From a virus: a stretch of DNA of 43,599 nt. Position numbers and translations under genes: made by a program. Positions 35,257-43,599 of the stretch are shown in pieces (positions within the stretch are counted from its first letter, which is position 1; the number at the start of each line of letters is the position of its first letter). Under the pieces are notes generated by a model. It was given only the letters and a program-made list of their open reading frames with translations, was not told the DNA's origin and searched no databases. The stretch spans positions 1-43,599 of the IMG/VR virus record IMGVR_UViG_3300044720_000100; one strand, written 5' to 3'.

Positions 35257-35667
35257 ATGGCGAATGTGCTCTACCCCAAGTTCAAGGAAATCCTACTCGG
35301 CACGGGTACGCGTATCGACCTGTCGGCCGACAACATCAAGGCCATCCTGGTGGACTTGGCCGACTACACGTACTCGGCCGCGCACCAGTTCCTTTCCGAT
35401 GTGCCTTCGGGCGCACGTGAGGAAACGTCGGCGAACCTGGCGTCGAAGACCATCACGAACGGCGTCTTCGACGCCGCGGACGTCACGTTCACCGCGGCAG
35501 CCGGGGACCCGTGCGAGGCGGTCATCGTCTACAAGGACACCGGTTCGGCGGCCACGTCGAACCTGATCGTGTTCGTCGACACCGCGACCGGTTTGCCCGC
35601 CACGCTGAACGGCGGCGATGTCGTCGTGGCGTGGGACAACGGGGCCAACAAGATCTTCGCTCTCTAA
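35257..35667 (+). CDS. Putative head decoration / structural protein (136 aa)
   Basis: ATG at 35257 with AAAGGAAA upstream. Begins MANVLYPKFKEILLGTGTRI, continues DNIKAILVDLADYTYSAAHQ FLSDVP and ANLASKTITNGVFDAADVTF and ends in beta strands (GDVVVAWDNGANKIFAL). This YxxfKexLL...iKviLVDtadYt...fLsdvp pattern is common in structural gene clusters of phages; I recall it near capsid or tail-fibre genes. It is probably a virion surface protein; exact role unknown. Confidence 0.75.
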   Translation: MANVLYPKFKEILLGTGTRIDLSADNIKAILVDLADYTYSAAHQFLSDVPSGAREETSANLASKTITNGVFDAADVTFTAAAGDPCEAVIVYKDTGSAATSNLIVFVDTATGLPATLNGGDVVVAWDNGANKIFAL

Positions 35668-35680
35668 GGGGTAAAGCCTC

Positions 35681-37030
35681 ATGGCCGCACCCGTTTGGGC
35701 GAGTGCCGGAACGTACCTGTCGGGTACCGCGTCGACTTTGAACGTCGCGGTCCCGTCGGGTGTTGTCGCGGACTCGGTCGTCACGGTCACCGCTTTCCTC
35801 GACAGCACTACCACCGTCACGGCCGCGCCTTCCGGGTTCACCCAGTGCACGGCTTCGCCTGCGGACATCGCGGCCAACCACCGCCTGGTGAAGTACTGGA
35901 AGCGCGCTACGGGCGCGGACTCCGGAACGTACGACTTCACGCTGTCGGGTAGCGCGTACCGCAACGCGGTGGCCGAGCGGTACAGCGGGTGCGTCACCAC
36001 AGGCGACCCGTGGGACGCCTCCCCGACGAGCGCCACGGATGCCACGAACGGCACAGTCACACCCTCGGTGAACATCACCACCGCAGGCGCCGATCGTCTT
36101 GTGGTGTGGTCGGGCTCGGACTGGGCAGGCGGTACCTGGACGCCGCCCACCGGGTTCACCGAGCGGGTGGACCAGGGTGACGGCCTGATCTCGGTGGCCA
36201 CGAAGACCCAGGCGGTGGCTGGTGCCACTGGCGGGGTGACCGGCACGTGCACCGGCAGCGACAAGCGGACCGCCTGGATGGGGGCTCTCATCCCCGCGGG
36301 GGCCGGGACTATCACGGTCTCCCCGTCCGGCATCGCCAGCACGGCCGTTCTCGGTGCACCTGTCGTGTCTGTGGGGGCCGTAACCGTGTCCCCCGGTGGT
36401 ATCACCCCAGGGAGCGCTGTCGGCGCTCCTACGCTCAGCCAGGTTGTGGCGCCTACCGGCGTGGCTTCTACTGCCGCACTGGGCAGCCCGACCCTGACCC
36501 GTGGCGCCATCACCGTCACGCCCTCGGGCGTGGCCAGCACCGCAGCCGTGGGTTCCCCGGTCCTCACGGCAGGCGGGCTGGTGGTCCAGCCCAGCGGTGT
36601 CGCATCAACCGCGGCGGTGGGTTCGCCCACCGTCACCGCCAACAGCACCACCGTGTCGCCCACGGGCGTTGCCAGCACAGCGCAGCCCGGCACGCCGAGC
36701 CTGACGTTCGGTCCGATCACCATCACGTTGTCGGGTGTCGGCTCGACAGGGGCGGTGGGTTCGCCGACCGTCACGGTGACGTTCAACGGCTGGCGGCTGG
36801 TGCCGCCCAGCGTCACCCACTTGTTCTCGATCCGGGGACGCCTACTCCAGTCCCTCGTCGAAGAGTCCCATGTGGCCGGTGACAACGCCACCCTCACCAC
36901 GTACGGGCCGAGCGAGGAAATCCCCGAGGACGCCCTGCACGTCTGGTTGGGCGGCCACCGGAACACCACCACCGATCCAGCTATCCGTGCCCTGTGGATC
37001 TCACAGGGCTACACCGTGGAGGCGTTGTGA
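35681..37030 (+). CDS. Repeat-bearing virion adhesin/fibre protein
   Basis: A 449-residue protein from ATG 35681. Residues 1-200 form a beta-sandwich-like domain (GTYLSGTASTLNVAVPSGVV, VTVTAFLDSTTTVTAAPSGF, WSGSDWAGGTWTPPTGFTER). Residues about 208-366 hold seven repeats of about 22 residues, each like ITVTPSGVASTAAVGSPVLT. The last 80 residues are a separate domain (WRLVPPSVTHLFSIRGRLLQ...). Repeats of this VxPSGVASTAAxGxP type are known from phage head or tail appendages. It probably binds the host surface; copy number could vary by recombination. Confidence 0.78.
   Translation: MAAPVWASAGTYLSGTASTLNVAVPSGVVADSVVTVTAFLDSTTTVTAAPSGFTQCTASPADIAANHRLVKYWKRATGADSGTYDFTLSGSAYRNAVAERYSGCVTTGDPWDASPTSATDATNGTVTPSVNITTAGADRLVVWSGSDWAGGTWTPPTGFTERVDQGDGLISVATKTQAVAGATGGVTGTCTGSDKRTAWMGALIPAGAGTITVSPSGIASTAVLGAPVVSVGAVTVSPGGITPGSAVGAPTLSQVVAPTGVASTAALGSPTLTRGAITVTPSGVASTAAVGSPVLTAGGLVVQPSGVASTAAVGSPTVTANSTTVSPTGVASTAQPGTPSLTFGPITITLSGVGSTGAVGSPTVTVTFNGWRLVPPSVTHLFSIRGRLLQSLVEESHVAGDNATLTTYGPSEEIPEDALHVWLGGHRNTTTDPAIRALWISQGYTVEAL
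36304..36780. repeat. Imperfect ~66-bp repeats coding for 22-residue units
   Basis: Seven imperfect copies within the fibre gene. The peptide core PSGVASTAAVGSP is best conserved in copies 3-5. DNA similarity between neighbours is high enough for slippage. Confidence 0.75.
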
Positions 37031-37251
37031 GCTGCACATCCGGGTGCCCCACCCCTGGGGTTCACGCCACCTGGGGCGAGTGCCTGCGCGCCAAAGCCCT
37101 GGAGATCACCCCCGGCCTGATGGACAAGCCGGGCAGGCAGAGCTGGGATGCCGAGCTGAGCGCCTACGGCGAGGCCAGGCGGCAGGGCATCCAGCCGAAG
37201 GGCACGCGGATGCACCAGGTCCAGGCGGCCGTTGAGGCGGCCAACGCATGA
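37027..37251 (+). CDS. Small Cys-containing structural-cluster protein (74 aa)
   Basis: GTG at 37027 overlaps the preceding stop (GTGA). Begins VSCTSGCPTPGVHATWGECL, then RAKALEITPGLMDKPGRQSW and a helical end. The CxxxC...HATWGECxRAK pattern recurs as a small protein near virion genes in actinophages. One His and three Cys could bind zinc. It overlaps the adaptor-like gene by four bases. Confidence 0.72.
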   Translation: MSCTSGCPTPGVHATWGECLRAKALEITPGLMDKPGRQSWDAELSAYGEARRQGIQPKGTRMHQVQAAVEAANA

Positions 37252-38162
37252 CCACCCTGGACCAGCTGGTCGAACGAACCCGCGCCAACCTGACCCAGGG
37301 TGGCATGAACGTGCCCCAGCTGGCCACGTTCAACGGGTGGGTGTTGAACGGGTCCGGCAGCCCGATCGGCCTGCAACTGGCCGACGTCGGAGACCCCGAC
37401 GCGCTTGCGCGGTCGCACGTGGAGATCGGCACCGAGCTGGTGTACGTGCAGTCGTACGACGCCAACTCGGGCGTGGCCACCTGCCCCGCCTGGTTCCGCC
37501 AGCGGATGGGCTCCCCGGCGAACGCGTCTGCTGCGGTCGGCAACATGGTGACCATCAACCCCCGGTGGGCCACGTGGACGGTCAGTCAGGCTTTGCTGGA
37601 CGGCATCCGGGCTTGCGAGCCCGACCTGTTCGCGGTGAAAACCACCACGCTCACCTCCTCCCCCGTGTCGGTGCGCTACCTGCTGCCGTCCGATGTGGAG
37701 GACATCCTCACGTTGAAGGTGTTGCTGCCGGGGTCCACGGATTCCGAGCTGCCGGTGAAGCGCTGGTCGTTGGACACCAAGGCAACCGACGGGAACCGGT
37801 ACCTGCACATGCCCTGCCTGGGCATGAGCGGTCTGAACATCTACGTGACGTACCGATCGAAGGCGACCATCCCGGCCGCCACCGCCATGTCGGGGCTGAC
37901 GTGGGCCAGCACCGGTCTCCCCGCGTCCGCCGAGGGCCTGCCGGTGCTGCACGCCACCGCTTCTCTTCTGCCGCAGGCGGAAGCGACCCGCACCCAGACG
38001 TCTTCCATCGAGCAGTCGGACCGGGCCAAGTACATCCAGACCGGCTCGGCCACCAGCACCTCGCGGTTCTGGATGCAGGAGTTCGAGGCAGGGCTTGTGC
38101 GTGAACGCCGCGCCCTGCTGGACAAGTTCTCGGCCCGGCCGCATTTCCAGATGAACGGGTGA
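37248..38162 (+). CDS. Putative head-tail adaptor protein
   Basis: A 304-residue protein from ATG 37248. It starts with TLDQLVERTRANLTQGGMNV, then a beta-rich part with ARSHVEIGTELVYVQSYDAN, then WATWTVSQALLDGIRACEPD LFAV: helix then Glu-Pro-Asp-Leu-Phe, as in gp4/adaptor-type proteins where it packs against the portal. Later VRYLLPSDVEDILTLKVLLP and a helical C-terminus (EQSDRAKYIQTGSATST) fit too. Size is larger than siphophage adaptors, closer to podovirus tubular proteins. Assigned by pattern and order, not by a defining motif. Confidence 0.65.
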   Translation: MTTLDQLVERTRANLTQGGMNVPQLATFNGWVLNGSGSPIGLQLADVGDPDALARSHVEIGTELVYVQSYDANSGVATCPAWFRQRMGSPANASAAVGNMVTINPRWATWTVSQALLDGIRACEPDLFAVKTTTLTSSPVSVRYLLPSDVEDILTLKVLLPGSTDSELPVKRWSLDTKATDGNRYLHMPCLGMSGLNIYVTYRSKATIPAATAMSGLTWASTGLPASAEGLPVLHATASLLPQAEATRTQTSSIEQSDRAKYIQTGSATSTSRFWMQEFEAGLVRERRALLDKFSARPHFQMNG

Positions 38163-38169
38163 CGCAGCG

Positions 38170-39894
38170 ATGACCCAGTACTTCTACTCGAACACGGCGT
38201 CGGTCGCCCAACTGTCCGCGCCGATCAACTCTTCGGCGCCCAGCGTCACGCTGTCGTCGGCCACAGGGTTCCCCACGTCGTACCCGTTCTGGGCCATCAT
38301 GGGTCGGAGCACCGCGCAGGCAGAGGTTGTGATCGTCACCAACGTGGTGGGCTCCTCGTTCACCATCACCCGCGGGCAGGACGGCACGCTGGCGTCCGCG
38401 CAGAACGGTGGCAACACCTTCGAGCACATCATCCCGGCTTCCCTGGCGAACCGCGCGGAAGCGCACATCGCAGCCACCACAGGCGAGCACGGGGTGACCG
38501 GGTCCTTTGTGGGCACCACAGGCGCGCAGACCATCTCCGACAAGGAGTACCGGGGCCACTTCACCCACGCCTACGCCGACGGCTTGCCCGCTGGTGTGGC
38601 GTCGGGGTTCGAGGTGACCGCCACAGCGGCCACCGCACGGGACGGGTTCAAGCACACCAACACCGCGGGCGACGTGGACCGGCGTGGCTTCCTGTTGTCG
38701 CAGTCGGGCACGGACCGCTTCGAGGTGTTCAACGACGGCACTGTTCGGTCAACACCGAACACCGCACACACCCGCCCGGCCGTCGAGGCTCGGGCCACCA
38801 CGGCCAAGTCCGCCTTGCGGGTGGGCAACGCGAGCGCGGCCAACGCGCAGACGTTCGACGTCACCGGCAACGGCAACACCGCCATCGGCGGCACCCTTGC
38901 TGTCACGGGTGCGGCGACCGTGACGGGCGACGTGGACTTCGCCCTTCAGGCTGGCGGTGCCACCGGCAACCGTACGGTGATCCGCACCCAGCCCGGCCAG
39001 GTGCCGCTGTCCGTCAAGGACAACGGCGGGTTCAACGTCTTCACCATCGGCGCCAGCGGTAACGTGGACGCCTCGGGCTACCTGGCCACCGCGTCTACGT
39101 TGTCGGCCGGTGGTGCCAGCACACTGACCGGTGACGTGACGTTGCCGTTGCCCGCTTCGGCCACGACACCCCGCCTGACGGTCAACGGTCGCACCGGCAC
39201 CGCTCTATGGACGGGCAAGAACCAGGCGGGTACCACCACCTCCCGCATCGACGAGACCGGCTACGCCGAGCACGCCCACCGACTGAACATCTTCAACAGC
39301 GCATCGCCTGTCACGGCGTCGGTCGCTGCGACCACCGACGTACCAGGCCCGCTGTCCGGGCAGATCGTCTGGCTGAACTCGACCAACTCGTGGATGCGCT
39401 ACAACGGCTCCGCGTGGATCAGCGCGGAGACGCCTCGGGGCATCATCGGTGGGCGGGCAATCACCGGCACCAACACGCTGACTTCGGGCATCGCCGCCAC
39501 CGAGACCAAGCCGACCAACATGGACTCGACCCTTCTCTCCTTGGAGAAGAACAGGCGTTACCGCGTGCACGTCAGGTTCAAGGCGTCGGCCTCGGGAACT
39601 ACGTCCACGTTCCTTGTCAAGCTGAAGGAAGACACCGGCACCTCGGGAACGACGGGCAACCAGATCCGCGAGTACGTGCTGATCGACGCCGCGGACGTGG
39701 AGACGCGGGACTTCTTCGGCGAGTACGAGACGGGCGGGTCGGACGTGTCCCGCGCGTTCAAGATCACAGCCGCGCGGATCTCTGGCACCGACACCCTCGA
39801 CTTCAAGGGTGGAGGTTCGACGACCACCAGCCAGGTTGGCATCTGGGTTGAGGACATGGGCCCGGCCGCCAAGCTGACCGTCACGGCGAGCTGA
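38170..39894 (+). CDS. Tail fibre / spike-like protein
   Basis: A 574-residue protein from ATG 38170. The N-terminal part (QLSAPINSSAPSVTLSSATG, EVVIVTNVVGSSFTITRGQD GTLA) resembles the virion-binding domain of many actinophage fibres. Residues 190-330 alternate short beta segments with Gly/Asn/Thr turns (NGNTAIGGTLAVTGAATVTG DVDF) like a beta-helical shaft. The C-terminal 150 residues form a separate beta-sandwich (RRYRVHVRFKASASGTTSTF), probably the receptor-binding tip. Long, beta-rich and Thr/Gly-rich fits a trimeric fibre. No intramolecular chaperone seen. Confidence 0.82.
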   Translation: MTQYFYSNTASVAQLSAPINSSAPSVTLSSATGFPTSYPFWAIMGRSTAQAEVVIVTNVVGSSFTITRGQDGTLASAQNGGNTFEHIIPASLANRAEAHIAATTGEHGVTGSFVGTTGAQTISDKEYRGHFTHAYADGLPAGVASGFEVTATAATARDGFKHTNTAGDVDRRGFLLSQSGTDRFEVFNDGTVRSTPNTAHTRPAVEARATTAKSALRVGNASAANAQTFDVTGNGNTAIGGTLAVTGAATVTGDVDFALQAGGATGNRTVIRTQPGQVPLSVKDNGGFNVFTIGASGNVDASGYLATASTLSAGGASTLTGDVTLPLPASATTPRLTVNGRTGTALWTGKNQAGTTTSRIDETGYAEHAHRLNIFNSASPVTASVAATTDVPGPLSGQIVWLNSTNSWMRYNGSAWISAETPRGIIGGRAITGTNTLTSGIAATETKPTNMDSTLLSLEKNRRYRVHVRFKASASGTTSTFLVKLKEDTGTSGTTGNQIREYVLIDAADVETRDFFGEYETGGSDVSRAFKITAARISGTDTLDFKGGGSTTTSQVGIWVEDMGPAAKLTVTAS

Positions 39895-39898
39895 CGCC

Positions 39899-41782
39899 AT
39901 GACCGCATCCCCCGTTCTCCCGAACACACTGGTCCCGATCCCCCTGTCGGGCCAGTTCGCGGCTGTGGTCGAGTCGGGCCTGCTGCACGACTTCCTCATC
40001 GACGGCATCCCGTTCCGGCTGCACCCGGACGAGGAGCACCCGTACGTGCGGGAGATCCGAGCGGACGAGAAGGAACAGTTCGACACCTCCCACGAGGCGG
40101 GGGAGCAGAGCTTCGGCAGGTGGTGGCTGCGCAGCCAGGGCTCCTTCCACGGCGGGGCCGGGCAGCGCTACCTGGACTCGGGCGACCCGGCCACCGGCCG
40201 GATCCGGTTCGACTCGTCCCGCTACACCTACCCGTGGGAGCCGGGGGAGGTGACCATCGCGGGTGCGCTGGGCTTGTCGAACCTGGGCCGTAAGCGGGTG
40301 GAGCAGGTCACCTGGTCGGGTGTGCAGAAACTGGCCATGATGTCCTCCACCAACCACCAAGTGCAGGTTGTGGACCTGCCCGGCATGGGCGGGTCCAGCA
40401 CCGTGTCGTGCGGTGCCACCGGCACCTGCCAGGACATGACGTCGGACGGCACCAACCTGTACGTGGCGGTCAACGACCGCGTGTACAAGGTGGACCCGAC
40501 GGGCACTGCCACGCAAATCGCGAACGTGACCTTCTCGGGCCTGGTGACGCTGGGCTTCGCGAAGCAGCGGCTGATCCTGGCGTTGGGCAACAAGCTGTAC
40601 GACGTGGACGCCAACGGCGGCACACCCACACCTGCGGTGAAGTACACCCACCCCAACTCGGGCTGGTCGTACGCGGGCATCGCTGACGGCCCGAACGCGA
40701 TCTACCTGGTGGGGTCGGCCGGTCCGTTCTCGGACGTGTCGTCGATGGCTATCGCCGACTCGGGTTCGGGTATCACGCTGGGCACGCCGGTCGTGCAGTT
40801 GCAGGCTCCGCGCGGCGAGACCTTCACGTCGATCATGTTCTACACGAACGACAAGTTCGTGTTGACCTCAAGCCAGGGCATCCGGGCCGGGCTGTTCACC
40901 CCGTACGGCCAGCCCCAGTACGGGGCTCTCATGGCCACCGGCAACCCCTGCTACTCGTTGTCGGCTTCAGGCTCGCTGGTGTACGTGGGCGGGGTCAACA
41001 AGGTGTTCTGGGTGGACCTGGCCACCCAGCTGGACAACGCGGGCAGGTTCGCGTACGCGCTGTACGCGGACAGCATCAACTCGGGCACACCCACCGACAC
41101 GGTGCTGGACCTCACCGTGTACCCGTCCTCGGGAACGGACCTGTTGTTCGGCGCCCTGGCCTCAGGCCAGGTCATCACCCAAACGTCGTGGACTCCCAGC
41201 ACGTCGGCCACCCTCACCACCTCGTGGTTCAGGTTCGACACGGTGGAGCCCAAGCAGGCCGCGTACCTACGTATCGAAGGCGACTTCCCGGTGATCGCCG
41301 GGGTTGCCAACCCGGTGACGGTGCAGGTCCAGTCGGACACCGGTAGCACCGCCACCTTCCTGATCGAAGGTGGCCAACCCTCCTACGAGTTCGGCCTGTT
41401 CTCCCTGGACCCCGCCCAGGCGTTCCGCCTGGTGTTCACCCTGGCCGACACGGGCGCCGGGCACGGCGTGGTGCTGCGCTCCTGGCAGGTGAAGGCCCTC
41501 CCCGCTCCGAGGCAGTACCGGGAGCTGGTGCTCCCGCTGGACTGCTACGACAAGGAGATGGACTTCCGGGGCCGCGAGCATGGTCACGCGGGCTTCTCGT
41601 GGGAGCGGGTGCAGGCCCTGGAGGTGCTGGCCGAGGACAACTCGGTGGTGACGGTGAAGGACAAGCTGACCAGCGTCACCTACCAGGCGGTCATCAGGCG
41701 CGTCCAGTTCATCCAAACCCACCCACCGGCCACCGACGGCAAAACCGGTGGCGTGGTCAATCTGATTCTCAGGCAGGTGTGA
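39899..41782 (+). CDS. Propeller-like tail protein (possible nozzle/hub)
   Basis: A 627-residue protein from ATG 39899. The start includes PYVREIRADEKEQFDTSHEA and RSQGSFHGGAGQRYLDSGDP, a pattern I associate with actinophage minor tail proteins. Residues about 140-430 hold repeated blades: VQKLAMMSSTNHQVQVVDLP, MTSDGTNLYVAVNDRVYKVD, LGFAKQRLILALGNKLYDVD, then later copies, each ending in V-Y-x-V-D. This is a beta-propeller. Podovirus nozzle proteins also contain propellers. The C-terminal 150 residues (YRELVLPLDCYDKEMDFRGR) look like a receptor or domain-docking module. Nozzle versus fibre-hub is undecided. Confidence 0.7.
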   Translation: MTASPVLPNTLVPIPLSGQFAAVVESGLLHDFLIDGIPFRLHPDEEHPYVREIRADEKEQFDTSHEAGEQSFGRWWLRSQGSFHGGAGQRYLDSGDPATGRIRFDSSRYTYPWEPGEVTIAGALGLSNLGRKRVEQVTWSGVQKLAMMSSTNHQVQVVDLPGMGGSSTVSCGATGTCQDMTSDGTNLYVAVNDRVYKVDPTGTATQIANVTFSGLVTLGFAKQRLILALGNKLYDVDANGGTPTPAVKYTHPNSGWSYAGIADGPNAIYLVGSAGPFSDVSSMAIADSGSGITLGTPVVQLQAPRGETFTSIMFYTNDKFVLTSSQGIRAGLFTPYGQPQYGALMATGNPCYSLSASGSLVYVGGVNKVFWVDLATQLDNAGRFAYALYADSINSGTPTDTVLDLTVYPSSGTDLLFGALASGQVITQTSWTPSTSATLTTSWFRFDTVEPKQAAYLRIEGDFPVIAGVANPVTVQVQSDTGSTATFLIEGGQPSYEFGLFSLDPAQAFRLVFTLADTGAGHGVVLRSWQVKALPAPRQYRELVLPLDCYDKEMDFRGREHGHAGFSWERVQALEVLAEDNSVVTVKDKLTSVTYQAVIRRVQFIQTHPPATDGKTGGVVNLILRQV

Positions 41783-41783
41783 C

Positions 41784-42056
41784 GTGTCGGAACCAGTGGT
41801 CATCGGTATCCGCGAGGTGTACGCCGCAGTCACCGCGCTTGGCGCGAAGCTGGATGTGTTCGTTACCGACCAGGCCGTTCGCACCGCCACCATGGAATTG
41901 CGCTTGACGAACCTGGAGAAGCAAGCGGACTCGGACCGCAACACGGCCGGTGCCCGCGCCGACAGCGAGCGTTCCAGGCGCTGGCAATTGTACGTCGCAT
42001 TGCTGGCCGCTTTCATCGCTATCGCTTTGGGCGTTCTACAAATCGTCACCCGATAA
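41784..42056 (+). CDS. XhlA-like coiled-coil membrane protein
   Basis: A 90-residue protein from GTG 41784. Residues 5-60 are a charged coiled coil (MELRLTNLEKQADSDRNTAG), and residues about 66-88 (WQLYVALLAAFIAIALGVLQ) form one C-terminal membrane helix. This is the profile of hemolysin XhlA-type proteins which work beside holins in phage lysis. It lies directly upstream of the r1t-type holin. Confidence 0.75.
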   Translation: MSEPVVIGIREVYAAVTALGAKLDVFVTDQAVRTATMELRLTNLEKQADSDRNTAGARADSERSRRWQLYVALLAAFIAIALGVLQIVTR

Positions 42057-42067
42057 GAGGAGTGCAC

Positions 42068-42295
42068 GTGTCGAAGCAGAAGTGGATCGACCTGGCCGAG
42101 CGTTCGGCCTGGACCCTGCTGGAGGCAGGGGTGGGCGCCGAGGTTGTGGCCCAGTTCGACCTGCCGGTTCTGGTGGGCGTGGCTGTGGCCGGTGCCCTGG
42201 CGGGCGTCAAGGCGTCGCTGGCCCAGAAGTTCGGCAACGGCACGGGCGCGACCGTTCCGGTCGAACACGAGGCCGTGTTCCTCCCCCGGAAGTAG
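42068..42295 (+). CDS. Holin, r1t-like family
   Basis: A 75-residue protein; I use GTG 42068 because GAGGAG precedes it. It begins VSKQKWIDLAERSAWTLLEA and contains DLPVLVGVAVAGALAGVKAS LAQKFGNGT, the LAERAxxT...GLAGxLSxLKSLAxxxFG-like pattern of the phage r1t holin family. Two short membrane helices are likely, with a charged tail. It would permeabilise the membrane and release the GH25 endolysin made from 7986. The physical separation of holin and endolysin is unusual. Confidence 0.78.
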   Translation: MSKQKWIDLAERSAWTLLEAGVGAEVVAQFDLPVLVGVAVAGALAGVKASLAQKFGNGTGATVPVEHEAVFLPRK

Positions 42296-42321
42296 CCTTT
42301 GCTGGTGCAGCATGCGTACTC

Positions 42322-42353
42322 AGGAGCCCCTGGAACGTTCGGGGGCTCCTTTG
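42322..42353. terminator. Terminator at the end of the late operon
   Basis: AGGAGCCCC and GGGGCTCCT form a 9-bp stem (42322-42350), then TTTGC. It lies between the rightward holin gene and the leftward unit ending at 42354, so it may serve both. Confidence 0.85.
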
Positions 42354-42575
42354 CTATGCCGGGTCGGTCAGGAACGCCAGGGAAGCGAAGCCTTTGACGG
42401 TGCCGCCAGCGGTGACTTTGCCGTTGGAGAAGATGCGCACCACTGCACCCCAGCACGTGTCTTTGTCGCACAGCAGTGCTTCGTGGGTGGACACCACGTC
42501 CACCGCCTGGCGCACTTTCGGGTCGGGACCCCCGCAGTTGTCGCACGTCCTCACTTCACGGTACTCAACCGGCAT
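42354..42575 (-). CDS. Small zinc-binding-like protein (73 aa)
   Basis: ATG at 42575, GGGCGG upstream, 11-base overlap with the integrase gene end. Residues include REVRTCDNCGGPDPKVRQAV and HEALLCDKDTCWGAVVRIFS: CxxC and CxxxxC knuckles, suited to one zinc, followed by a beta-rich end (NGKVTAGGTVKGFASLAFLT). Being translated with the integrase it could be an excisionase-like helper or DNA-binding partner, but the fold does not look like a known excisionase. Confidence 0.7.
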   Translation of the reverse strand: MPVEYREVRTCDNCGGPDPKVRQAVDVVSTHEALLCDKDTCWGAVVRIFSNGKVTAGGTVKGFASLAFLTDPA

Positions 42576-43599
42576 CTTCGACCGCCCTCAACTCGACCAC
42601 TTCCGCTTTCTTCGGGCGCAGTCTACGCCCGGCAATAGCTTCGTCGCGTCTCACCCGGTCGCGGTCCTCACCCCAATAGTTGTACGAGGTTTCCACGGTG
42701 GCGTGGCCGTACATTGCCATCACCTGGTAGTCGGCTTCTTTTTCCCCCGCGTCCCGCAAAGACTCGCGCAGTTCCTGCCCGCCCGAGCGGCGCAACGTGT
42801 GAGACCCGACCCCTTTCAGGTCGGCTTCGGTCAAGTCTGGCATCAGGTCACGGATGGCCGCTTTCACTACGGCGCCCAAACGCTCCCGCTTACCGGTCGG
42901 GTAGTACTTCCAGTACACCACCCCGCTGGTCTTGCCCGCGGGGCAGGCCAGCCGTTGCGGAATCAGCCGCCAATCGTTTTGGAGCGAGCCGCACAGTTTC
43001 TCGTACTCGGGCAGCCACAAGTCCAGCTCGTCTGCCAACTCGGCCGGGATCGGAATGCGGTCCAGCTTGTCGTTCGGGTCGGCCCGGCGCCCTTTGGTGC
43101 GCACGATCGTCATCTTGTTCTCGGTCTGGTTGAGGTGCGCGAAACGCACCGCCAGCAGCTCTTGTTCACGGCACAGCGTGTACCGCAAGGCGGCCAGGAT
43201 GAACCGGGTGTAGGGGTCTTTCGCCTCGGCCATCAGCCGGTCCATCTGGTCGGTCGACAAGTACAGCTTCGGCTTCGGTGCGGCCTGCATGTTGTCCATC
43301 TCCACCACGGCCGCCAACGACCAGTGCCCACGGCCCGCACCCCACCGCACGAACTTGCCGATCAGCGACTTGTAGACGTTCCAGCTGCCGGGCGCCAGGC
43401 GGTCGGCAAGACCGTCAGGGCCCACCAGGTAGTCCTCCACCTCCCAGCCGGACAGGGTCTTGGCCGACTTGTGCGTCCTGTCGCGCCACTCGACGAACGG
43501 GCGGAGCACGTTCGCGTTGTGTCTGACGGTTGTCTTCGGGCGCAACTTGGCCATGCGCTCCAAGTAGTCGTCTAGGTGTGCTGACATGGTCGTCTTCAT
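42565..43599 (-). CDS. int: Tyrosine recombinase integrase
   Basis: A 344-residue integrase that inserts the phage genome by site-specific recombination between attP and attB. The N-terminal SAM-like core-binding domain (residues 5-95) includes LSGWEVEDYL and VYKSLIGKFVRWG. The catalytic domain has Arg 144 (YTLCREQELL), Lys 169 (VRTKG), His 267 with Arg 270 (SHTLRR), His 299 (MYGHA) and the nucleophile Tyr 306 or 308 (TSYNYWG). All catalytic residues are present. ATG 43599 is the window edge; an ATG at 43587 is equally possible. The attP site is expected next to this gene and is not seen within the window. Confidence 0.93.
   Translation of the reverse strand: MKTTMSAHLDDYLERMAKLRPKTTVRHNANVLRPFVEWRDRTHKSAKTLSGWEVEDYLVGPDGLADRLAPGSWNVYKSLIGKFVRWGAGRGHWSLAAVVEMDNMQAAPKPKLYLSTDQMDRLMAEAKDPYTRFILAALRYTLCREQELLAVRFAHLNQTENKMTIVRTKGRRADPNDKLDRIPIPAELADELDLWLPEYEKLCGSLQNDWRLIPQRLACPAGKTSGVVYWKYYPTGKRERLGAVVKAAIRDLMPDLTEADLKGVGSHTLRRSGGQELRESLRDAGEKEADYQVMAMYGHATVETSYNYWGEDRDRVRRDEAIAGRRLRPKKAEVVELRAVEDAG

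Noticed and set aside
42565-43599. An attP core near the integrase
   Set aside because: No tRNA-like or repeated core was visible within the window next to the integrase; the site probably lies beyond the edge.

Overview
This window looks like a nearly complete genome of a temperate, tailed bacteriophage (or integrated prophage) of a GC-rich actinomycete. The actinomycete assignment rests on phage-encoded WhiB, a Streptomyces-style helix-turn-helix/DUF5753 regulator with its DUF397 partner, an actinobacterial-type LexA box, frequent GTG/TTG starts and high GC. The exact host genus cannot be fixed from sequence alone; Pseudonocardiales or Streptomycetales are plausible. The first gene starts at base 1 and the integrase starts at the last base, so the physical genome ends and attP probably lie outside or at the edges.

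Layout. (1) 1-474: one rightward gene of unknown function. (2) 516-2665: five leftward genes, including a Cys-rich protein and an Ala/Trp-repeat protein. (3) 2666-3270: control region with hairpins, a LexA-like box and a likely early promoter. (4) 3271-13510: a tightly overlapping rightward early/middle operon: small zinc-ribbon proteins, MazG-like pyrophosphohydrolase, Cas4-like nuclease, RNA ligase, RecA/DnaB-like ATPase, GH25 endolysin, endonuclease VII, a primase split over two reading frames, a calcineurin-like phosphoesterase and many small proteins; it closes with a strong terminator. (5) 13582-15362: a divergent regulatory island with leftward membrane proteins and a rightward HTH-DUF5753/DUF397 pair behind two palindromic operators. 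(6) 15459-18582: a leftward accessory operon with WhiB and several Cys-rich or CCLG-type actinophage proteins, plus a tRNA-like element. (7) 18583-19917: about 1.3 kb of apparently non-coding control DNA rich in direct and inverted repeats. (8) 19918-42295: rightward late operon: terminase, portal, four large putative internal (ejection) proteins including one of 1954 residues, tRNA-Asn, scaffold, capsid, fibre/adhesin proteins, adaptor, propeller-like tail protein, XhlA-like protein and holin. (9) 42354-43599: leftward zinc protein and tyrosine integrase.

Virion type. I found no tape-measure protein, tail-tube protein or the usual tail-assembly frameshift pair. The portal, N4-gp56-like capsid, adaptor-like protein, propeller-like protein and set of large helical internal proteins together suggest a short-tailed (podovirus-like) particle. 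This is inference from gene content.

Regulation. Three signals recur. A roughly 21-bp element made of two GTTGGC half-sites 15 bp apart sits just upstream of several start codons in the direction of transcription. A TTTCTACACTTG motif with similar structured leaders precedes both the terminase and the capsid modules. A LexA box overlaps the likely early promoter. Together these suggest a coordinated lysis-lysogeny circuit with a possibly undescribed regulator.
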